A program made the position numbers and the translations under genes. Positions 58,146-64,000 of a stretch of 64,000 bases of DNA are shown here, piece after piece. The stretch comes from Kineococcus gynurae. GTDB taxonomy: Bacteria; Actinomycetota; Actinomycetes; Actinomycetales; Kineococcaceae. The stretch lies in the NCBI RefSeq assembly GCF_050871315.1, contig NZ_JBJLRE010000014.1; one strand, written 5' to 3'. Within the stretch, counting starts at the first letter, position 1; each line of letters begins with the position of its first letter. The notes beneath the pieces are model-generated. The model saw only the letters and a program-made list of their open reading frames with translations. It was not told the origin of the DNA and did not search any database.

Positions 58146-58152
58146 CGCGAGC

Positions 58153-60960
58153 ATGGCGAGCCCTGCCGAACGTTATGCCGCGGCGCGCCGTCGCACCGAG
58201 CTCTCCCGCACGCAGCTGGCGGCCTTCGCGGCGACGCTGGGGTTCGAGCTCGACCCCTTCCAGGTGCAGGGGTGCACCGCGCTGGAGGCCGGACGCGGCG
58301 TCCTGGTCGCCGCCCCGACCGGGGCGGGCAAGACCGTGGTGGGCGAGTTCGCGGTGCACCTGGCCCTGCAGCAGCGCCGCAAGGCGTTCTACACGACGCC
58401 GATCAAGGCCCTCTCCAACCAGAAGTACGCCGAGCTGCTGGCCCGCCACGGTCCCGCCTCCGTCGGGCTGCTCACCGGCGACAACGTGGTCAACGCCGAG
58501 GCGCCCGTCGTCGTCATGACGACCGAGGTGCTGCGCAACATGCTCTACGCGGGGTCCCCGCTGCTCGCCGGGCTGGGCTACGTGGTCATGGACGAGGTCC
58601 ACTACCTGGCCGACCGCTTCCGTGGGGCGGTGTGGGAGGAGGTGATCATCCACCTGCCCTCCGACGTCCTGGTCGCCTCGCTGTCGGCGACGGTCAGCAA
58701 CGCCGAGGAGTTCGGGGCCTGGCTGGGGACGGTCCGTGGGGACACCGAGGTCGTGGTCTCCGAGCACCGCCCGGTCCCGCTGTGGCAGCACCTGGCGGTC
58801 GGCGCGCGCCTCTACGACCTGTTCACCGACATCGACGGCGACCCGCTGGAGGGCGACGAGGGGTCGCTCGTCCCCGGAGCCGTCGTCAACCCCGAGCTGG
58901 TGGCCATGTCCCGGCAGCAGCTGCGGGCCGACCGGCTGGCCCACACCGCCCCGCGCGGGCGCCGCCGGGGGGCCCCGCCGCCGCGCGGGTCCGGTCGGGC
59001 GGGGGCACCCCGGGCCGGCACCCCGCGGGCCTCCCGGGCGCAGATCCTCGACGCCCTGGACGCGGCCGACCTGCTGCCGGCGATCACCTTCATCTTCAGC
59101 CGGGCCGGGTGCGACGCGGCGGTCCAGCAGTGCGTGGCCTGGGGCCTGCAGCTGACCACGCCCGAGGAGCGGGCCGAGATCCGCCGGACGGTCGAGCTGC
59201 GCTGCAACGACATCCCGAGCTCCGACCTCGCCGTGCTGGGCTACTGGGAGTGGCTCGACGGCCTCGAGCGCGGGCTGGCCGCCCACCACGCCGGGCTGCT
59301 GCCGGTCTTCAAGGAGACCGTGGAGCACCTGTTCGCGGCCGGGCTGGTCAAGGCGGTCTTCGCGACCGAGACCCTGGCCCTCGGGGTGAACATGCCGGCC
59401 CGCTCGGTGGTCCTGGAGAAGCTCACCAAGTGGAACGGGCAGACCCACGTCGACGTGACCCCGGGGGAGTACACCCAGCTCACCGGGCGCGCCGGTCGCC
59501 GCGGCATCGACGTCGAGGGCCACGCCGTCGTGCTGTGGGGGCCCGGGACGGACCCCGAGTCGGTGGCCGGGCTGGCCTCGCGCCGCACCTTCCCGCTGCG
59601 CTCCAGCTTCCGTCCGACCTACAACATGGCGGTCAACCTCGTCGAGCAGGTGGGGCGGGAACGGGCGCGCGACATCCTGGAGACGTCTTTCGCGCAGTTC
59701 CAGGCGGACCGCGCGGTGGTGGGCCAGGCCCAGCAGATCAAGGAGCACCGCGAGGGGCTGCAGGGCTACGTCGAGGCGATGACCTGCCACCTCGGGGACT
59801 TCCGGGAGTACTTCGCGCTGCGCCAGCAGATCACCGCGCGGGAGAAGGAGCTGACCCGGCTCGGGGCCGCGCAGCGTCGGCAGGACTCCCGGGCCGCCGT
59901 CGAGACCCTGCGCAGCGGCGACGTCGTGCGGCTGCCCGGGGGCCGTCGCGCGGCGTTCGCGGTCGTGCTGGACCTGGTGGAGGGCAAGGGGTTCGAGGGT
60001 CCCTCGCCGCGCGTGCTGACCCAGGACCGGCAGGTCCGGACCATCGACGCGCACGACTTCACGACCCCGCCGGACCCGCTGACCCGGGTGCGGGTCCCGA
60101 AGAACTTCCAGTGGCGCCAGCCGCAGGCGCGCCGGGACCTCGCCAGTTCCCTGCGCAACGCGCTGGCCGAGATCGGCGGTGGCGACCTGCCCCCGGGCCG
60201 GCGGCGGGCTGCCGGCGGCGGCCAGGACGACGTCGTGCTGACCCGGTTGCGGGCCGAGCTGCGCGCCCATCCCTGCCACGGCTGCTCCGACCGGGAGGAG
60301 CACGCCCGGTGGGCGGTGCGCGAGGCCAAGCTGCGCTCGGAGACCGAGCAGCTCACGGCCCGGGTCGAGAACCGCACCGGGACCATCGCCCGCACGTTCG
60401 ACCGGGTCTGCGACCTGCTGGCCGAGCTGGGCTACCTCACCCCCGACGGTCAGGCCGTCACCGAGTGGGGGCGCACGCTGCGCCGGATCAACGCCGAGAC
60501 CGACCTGCTGGTCGCGCAGTGCCTGCGCCACGGCGCCTGGACCGGGTTGGACGCGGCCCAGCTCGCCGCGGCGGTGTCGGTGCTGGTCAACGAGTCGCGC
60601 CGGGACGAGGGCGGGGGCGAGCGCCGGACGCCCCGGGTGGTCGAGCACGCGCTGGAGACCACGGTGCGGCTGTGGAGCGACCTGACCGACCGCGAGGAGG
60701 CGCACAAGGTGCCGCAGACGCGGGAACCGGACGACGGCCTGGTCGAGGCGGTCCGGCACTGGGCCGCGGGACGGCGGCTCGACGCCGTGCTGCGCGACGC
60801 CGACCTGGCCGCGGGGGACTTCGTGCGCCGGTGCAAGCAGCTGATCGACCTGCTGGACCAGATCGGCGCCGCCGCCCTCGACCCCGCGGTCCGTTCGGCC
60901 GCCCGGGAGGCGGTCGAGCTGGTCCGGCGCGGGGTGGTCGCGCACACGACCCTGACCTGA
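58153..60960 (+). CDS. helY: DEVH-box Ski2-like RNA/DNA helicase HelY
   Basis: A 935-residue superfamily-2 helicase. Motif I is VAAPTGAGKTVV (about residue 54), motif II YVVMDEVHYLADR (about 145) and motif III SLSATVSNAEEF; the C-terminal RecA fold includes HHAGLLPVFKETVEHLF, FATETLALGVNMPARSVV and QLTGRAGRRGID. An Arg/Pro-rich insert lies near 265-290, and a DSHCT-like C-terminal region follows. Such Ski2/Mtr4-like enzymes unwind RNA for decay. The placement after the tatAC region matches the mycobacterial order. Confidence 0.95.
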   Translation: MASPAERYAAARRRTELSRTQLAAFAATLGFELDPFQVQGCTALEAGRGVLVAAPTGAGKTVVGEFAVHLALQQRRKAFYTTPIKALSNQKYAELLARHGPASVGLLTGDNVVNAEAPVVVMTTEVLRNMLYAGSPLLAGLGYVVMDEVHYLADRFRGAVWEEVIIHLPSDVLVASLSATVSNAEEFGAWLGTVRGDTEVVVSEHRPVPLWQHLAVGARLYDLFTDIDGDPLEGDEGSLVPGAVVNPELVAMSRQQLRADRLAHTAPRGRRRGAPPPRGSGRAGAPRAGTPRASRAQILDALDAADLLPAITFIFSRAGCDAAVQQCVAWGLQLTTPEERAEIRRTVELRCNDIPSSDLAVLGYWEWLDGLERGLAAHHAGLLPVFKETVEHLFAAGLVKAVFATETLALGVNMPARSVVLEKLTKWNGQTHVDVTPGEYTQLTGRAGRRGIDVEGHAVVLWGPGTDPESVAGLASRRTFPLRSSFRPTYNMAVNLVEQVGRERARDILETSFAQFQADRAVVGQAQQIKEHREGLQGYVEAMTCHLGDFREYFALRQQITAREKELTRLGAAQRRQDSRAAVETLRSGDVVRLPGGRRAAFAVVLDLVEGKGFEGPSPRVLTQDRQVRTIDAHDFTTPPDPLTRVRVPKNFQWRQPQARRDLASSLRNALAEIGGGDLPPGRRRAAGGGQDDVVLTRLRAELRAHPCHGCSDREEHARWAVREAKLRSETEQLTARVENRTGTIARTFDRVCDLLAELGYLTPDGQAVTEWGRTLRRINAETDLLVAQCLRHGAWTGLDAAQLAAAVSVLVNESRRDEGGGERRTPRVVEHALETTVRLWSDLTDREEAHKVPQTREPDDGLVEAVRHWAAGRRLDAVLRDADLAAGDFVRRCKQLIDLLDQIGAAALDPAVRSAAREAVELVRRGVVAHTTLT

Positions 60961-60996
60961 CCGACCTGACCTGACCTCGCCGGCCCGGCCGGTGCC

Positions 60997-61989
60997 TCAG
61001 GGCGTCCCGGCGACCGCGGTGAGGACGCGCTCGACGCTGGACTGCAGGCCCCACCGGTGCACGAGCTCCCCGAGCCGGTCGAGGTCGGCCGGGGTCCGGG
61101 GCAGCGCGTCGGTCTCGACCCCGCCGTAGCGCACGAGCGGCGCGTCGCGGACGCAGTGCACGACGGTGGGGGCCGCGTCGAGGTAGGGGCCGGCACCGAG
61201 CAGCTTCGTGCGCTGCCCGGGGCTGAGGTCGGCGCCCGGGTCGGCGGCGGCCGCCCGCAGGGTGGCGAGGTCGCCGAAGCGGCCGACGAGGCCCGCGGCG
61301 GTCTTCTCCCCGATGCCCGCGACCCCGGGCAGGCCGTCGGAGGGGTCCCCGCGCAGGATGGCGAGGTCGGCGTAGCCCGCCCCGGTGCCGACGCCGTACT
61401 TCGCGGCCAGCCAGGCCTGGTCGACGGTCTCGGCCCGGCGCACGCCCTTGCCGACGTAGAGGACGCGGATCCCGGCGGCGTCGTCGACGAGCTGGAACAG
61501 GTCGCGGTCACCGGTGACGACGTCGACCTCCGTCCCCGGGGTCGTCCGGGCCTGCTCGGCCAGCGTGGCCAGGACGTCGTCGGCCTCGTGACCGGGCGCC
61601 CCGACCCGGGCGATGCCGAGCGCGGCCAGGACCTCGACGATGACGTCCACCTGCGGCAGCAGCGCGTCCGGCGCCTCCTCCCCGCCGTCCGGGGCGAGCC
61701 GGTGGGTCTTGTAGGAGGGGAGGGCGGCGACCCGGAAGGCCGGGCGCCAGTCGTCGTCCCAGGCGGCGACGAGCCGGGTCGGCCGCCGGGTCGTGACGAG
61801 GTGGGCGATGGAGTCCAGGAAGCCGCGGACGGCGTTGACCGGGGTGCCGTCGGGGGCGGTGACCGAGGACGGGACCCCGTGGAAGGCCCGGAAGTACAGC
61901 GACGCGGAGTCCAGCAGGAGCAGCCGGTCCGCGGGCGGCCCCTCGGCCGGGGCGTCGCCGGGGGACGTCGGGAGGTCGCCGGAGCGCAT
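60997..61989 (-). CDS. 5'-3' exonuclease (FEN/PolI N-terminal type)
   Basis: A 330-residue (or 333-residue) structure-specific nuclease: LLLLDSASLYFRAFHGVPS, VAAWDDDWRPAFRVAALPSYKTHR, EADDVLATLAEQ, DVVTGDRDLFQLVDD and the helix-hairpin-helix ILRGDPSDGLPGVAGIGEKTAAGLV. The Asp cluster binds two metal ions. AAGGA lies 8 bases before the ATG at 61989, so that start is preferred to 61998. It converges on helY. A stand-alone FEN in addition to PolI is normal in actinobacteria. Confidence 0.93.
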   Translation of the reverse strand: MRSGDLPTSPGDAPAEGPPADRLLLLDSASLYFRAFHGVPSSVTAPDGTPVNAVRGFLDSIAHLVTTRRPTRLVAAWDDDWRPAFRVAALPSYKTHRLAPDGGEEAPDALLPQVDVIVEVLAALGIARVGAPGHEADDVLATLAEQARTTPGTEVDVVTGDRDLFQLVDDAAGIRVLYVGKGVRRAETVDQAWLAAKYGVGTGAGYADLAILRGDPSDGLPGVAGIGEKTAAGLVGRFGDLATLRAAAADPGADLSPGQRTKLLGAGPYLDAAPTVVHCVRDAPLVRYGGVETDALPRTPADLDRLGELVHRWGLQSSVERVLTAVAGTP

Positions 61990-62114
61990 GCGGGGCATCC
62001 TTGCACCCTGCGTCGGAGGTCCGGGGGACCGATCGGGTGATGCCGACGGGCGGCTGCCGACGCAGGCTGATGGGGTAGTCAGGCAGCTGTTCTCAGGGTG
62101 AGGGGATCTCGATC

Positions 62115-62981
62115 ATGACGATTGTCCGACGCACGTTCCGCAACCGTTCCGCCGGTCTGACCGTGGCCGCGGCCGCGGCGCTGGCGCTGACCCTCGGCGG
62201 GTGCACGTCCGGCTCGGACGGCGACGCGGGGGCCGCGCCGTCGGCCTCGGTGACCTCGCCGTCCACCGAGCTGTCCGCCTTCCAGGTCGTGCAGGCCTCG
62301 GCCCAGCAGTCCAAGGAGGCCGGCAGCGCCAAGTTCGCGCTGACGATGACCACCGACGCCGGCGGGCAGTCCCAGGACATCACCGGTGAGGGGGCCTTCA
62401 CCGACGCCGGTGCCTTCGAGATGACGATGTCGCTGCCGGCCGAGGTGGGCGGATCCCTGCAGCTGCGCCTGGTCGACGGCGTCATGTACCTCTCCGGGGC
62501 CCCGCTGACCGGTGAGGGCCAGTGGATGAAGATGCCGCTCGACGGCATGGCCGGGGCGGGGCTGAACACCGCGCAGATGGACCCGAGCGCCCAGCTGGAG
62601 CAGCTGCAGGCCGTCGCCGACGACGTGAAGGAGGTCGAGCCGACCACCGTCCGCGGGGTCCAGGCCCGGGGCTTCTCCGGCACGATCGACCCGCAGAAGG
62701 CCTACGACCTGCTGCCGCCCGAGCAGCAGAACCCCGAGGCCGAGAAGGCCCTGCAGGAGTCCGGCGTCACCTCGGTGCCCTTCACCCTCTACGTGGACGA
62801 CCAGAACCGTCCCGTGCGCATGACCCAGGAGGTGTCCTCCGCCGGGGCCGCCGGGGAGATGAAGGTGAACATCAGCATGGACTTCTACGACTGGGGCTCC
62901 GACGTGCAGGTCCAGGCCCCCGACGCGGCGTCGGTGATCGAGGCGCCGGCCGGACTCGCCGGGGCCGGTCAGGGCGCCTGA
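62115..62981 (+). CDS. LppX/LprG-like lipoprotein
   Basis: A 288-residue exported lipoprotein with lipobox LTLGGC (Cys about residue 31), then a LolA-like half-barrel domain: SAKFALTMTTDAGGQSQDITGEGAFTD, LQLRLVDGVMYLSGAPLTGEGQWMKMPLDG, VEPTTVRGVQARGFSGTIDPQKAYDLLP and VPFTLYVDDQNRPVRMTQEV. Relatives carry lipids or glycolipids to the cell surface. Its signal peptide is strikingly similar to that of the FKBP lipoprotein (AAAAALALTLGxC). Seven bases separate it from the next gene. Confidence 0.87.
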   Translation: MTIVRRTFRNRSAGLTVAAAAALALTLGGCTSGSDGDAGAAPSASVTSPSTELSAFQVVQASAQQSKEAGSAKFALTMTTDAGGQSQDITGEGAFTDAGAFEMTMSLPAEVGGSLQLRLVDGVMYLSGAPLTGEGQWMKMPLDGMAGAGLNTAQMDPSAQLEQLQAVADDVKEVEPTTVRGVQARGFSGTIDPQKAYDLLPPEQQNPEAEKALQESGVTSVPFTLYVDDQNRPVRMTQEVSSAGAAGEMKVNISMDFYDWGSDVQVQAPDAASVIEAPAGLAGAGQGA

Positions 62982-62988
62982 GCGGGAG

Positions 62989-63804
62989 ATGAGCGCGGGG
63001 CGGCGGTTCTACCGCAACGGGATCGTCTACTCCGCCCAGGACCCGTTCGCCACGGCCATGGTGGTCGAGGGCGGACGGGTCGCCTGGGTGGGGCCGGACG
63101 CGGGAGCGGGGCCGTGGGTGCAGCCCGACGACGAGGTGGTCGATCTCGCCGGGCGCCTGGTCACCCCCGTCTTCGTGGACCTGCTCGCCGCCCCCGGGGA
63201 CGCGGCCGGCGCGGCCGGGGTGCTCGCCCCGGCGGCCGGGCCGGTCGACCCCTCCTCGCTCCTCGTGGTCGACCCCGACGCGGGCGACCTCGTCGATCCG
63301 GCCGGCCTGGCCGACCGGGGGCGGGGTGTCCTGGCGGTGCCCGCCCGGCACCACCGCGACCCGGTGGACCTCGCCGCCCTCGCCGCGGCCGGGGTCGTCC
63401 TGGCGCTGTCCTCGGGTCGGGGTGCGCCCCTCTCGCCCTGGGCCGTCCTGCGCGCAGCCGTCTTCCCCGACGGGCACCCGGAGCGGGGGGTGTCGGCCCG
63501 GGCGGCCTTCCTGGCCCACACGCGTGGTCCGCGTCGGCTGGCGGCGACCACGGGCACGGTGCTGGAGCCCGGGGGCGACGGGGGTCAGGGCGGGCTGTCG
63601 GCCGGCGCCGGCGCGAGCTACGCGGTCTGGGACGTGGACGAGCTGCTGGTGCAGACCCCGGACCGGCGGGTGGCCGCCTGGAGCACCGATGCGCGGGCCG
63701 GAACCCCGGTGCTGCCCGACCTCGCCCCCGGGGCCGAGCTCCCGGTGTGCCGCCGCACCGCGATCGGCGGACGTGTGACGTACGACACTCTGAGCGACGC
63801 GTGA
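62989..63804 (+). CDS. Shortened amidohydrolase-like protein without metal-site residues
   Basis: A 271-residue protein, about half the length of YtcJ-type amidohydrolases. Residues 1-60 match the family N-terminal beta-sandwich (RNGIVYSAQDPFATAMVVEGGRVAWVGP ... GRLVTPVFVD), but the metal motif DxHxH that should follow is replaced by DLLAAP. The C-terminal half again matches (LALSSGRGAPLSPWAVLRAAVF, VSARAAFLAHTRG, YAVWDVDELLVQTPDRRVAAWSTD). Most of the catalytic barrel is missing and the late metal Asp is Gly or Arg. It is probably a pseudo-enzyme. It may be an operon partner of the lipoprotein gene. Confidence 0.75.
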   Translation: MSAGRRFYRNGIVYSAQDPFATAMVVEGGRVAWVGPDAGAGPWVQPDDEVVDLAGRLVTPVFVDLLAAPGDAAGAAGVLAPAAGPVDPSSLLVVDPDAGDLVDPAGLADRGRGVLAVPARHHRDPVDLAALAAAGVVLALSSGRGAPLSPWAVLRAAVFPDGHPERGVSARAAFLAHTRGPRRLAATTGTVLEPGGDGGQGGLSAGAGASYAVWDVDELLVQTPDRRVAAWSTDARAGTPVLPDLAPGAELPVCRRTAIGGRVTYDTLSDA

Positions 63805-63891
63805 GGACTTTCCGTAGCTAGTTGATCACGGAACGACACGCCGCACGACACGCCGGGGACCTCGTCGCCAACCGGTTCCCGGGCCACCCCG

Positions 63892-63979
<88 letters not shown>

Positions 63980-64000
63980 GGGTTATGGCGGCCCGCGGCG

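Noticed and set aside
57019..60945. A 1308-codon minus-strand open frame opposite the lipid kinase and helY
   Set aside because: Shadow of helY and the kinase; His/Pro/Arg/Gly-rich composition, with no family resemblance.
63822..63831. TTGATCACGG, identical to the end of the dispersed hairpin repeat arms
   Set aside because: Only ten bases match, there is no partner arm and no AAGGAAT segment; chance is likely.

Overview
The window is very GC-rich chromosomal DNA, densely packed with genes, with GTG starts common and one TTG start. It carries the complete Pup-proteasome system, the mycothiol ligase MshC, Tat genes, HelY and many actinobacterial families of unknown function (DUF3090, SCO1664-like, DUF3866, DUF5703). 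This points to an actinobacterium; a Kineococcus-like member of the Kineosporiales is my best guess, from general resemblance only. I found no rRNA, tRNA, CRISPR array, prophage or insertion sequence.

Layout. 1-8.9 kb: the end of a DUF427 gene, an ABC exporter, a minus-strand luciferase-like oxidoreductase/MarR pair with a palindromic operator, an amino-acid permease, a poly-acidic protein, uppP, an alpha/beta hydrolase without its nucleophile and an SGNH hydrolase. 8.9-16.7 kb: corA diverges from a conserved block of histidine phosphatase, DUF3090, a PI3/4-kinase-like protein and mshC, followed by a second luciferase-like protein, an ammonium transporter and a GyrI-like protein. 16.7-22 kb: a siderophore-iron ABC transporter operon with an iron-box-like site, then a divergent LysR/MFS pair. 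22-27.3 kb: a less GC-rich patch with a frameshifted secreted peptide, three AIM24 genes plus DUF805, a PAC2 protein and a HAD hydrolase. 27.3-33.6 kb: site-2 protease, TrmI, pirin, secreted M14 peptidase and a BrkB-type protein. 33.6-37 kb: a kynurenine operon, kynU-kynA-hydrolase. 37.2-60.9 kb: mpa, then an inserted block (acyltransferase, NUDIX, MacAB-like exporter), then dop, pup, prcB, prcA, pafA, two FKBP genes, DUF3866, a second acyltransferase, pafB, pafC, a zinc-ribbon protein, tatA, tatC, a lipid kinase and helY. 61-64 kb: a 5'-3' exonuclease, a lipoprotein, a shortened amidohydrolase relative and an 86-base G run near the window end.

How they work together. Dop deamidates the C-terminal Gln of Pup, PafA ligates Pup to proteins, Mpa unfolds pupylated substrates and PrcBA degrades them. 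PafBC is a WYL-type DNA-damage regulator. KynA, the hydrolase and KynU would turn tryptophan into anthranilate. Many genes share one start layout: a TANNNT -10 hexamer 6-7 bases before the start codon, the hallmark of leaderless transcription.

The most unusual observations are: a dehydroquinase-like domain fused to the putative kynurenine formamidase; the phosphatase/DUF3090/kinase-like block; a 33-codon leaderless upstream ORF coupled to uppP; three tandem AIM24 genes; apparent pseudo-enzymes (the GHGLG hydrolase and the amidohydrolase without metal ligands); and a hairpin repeat family at two intergenic sites.
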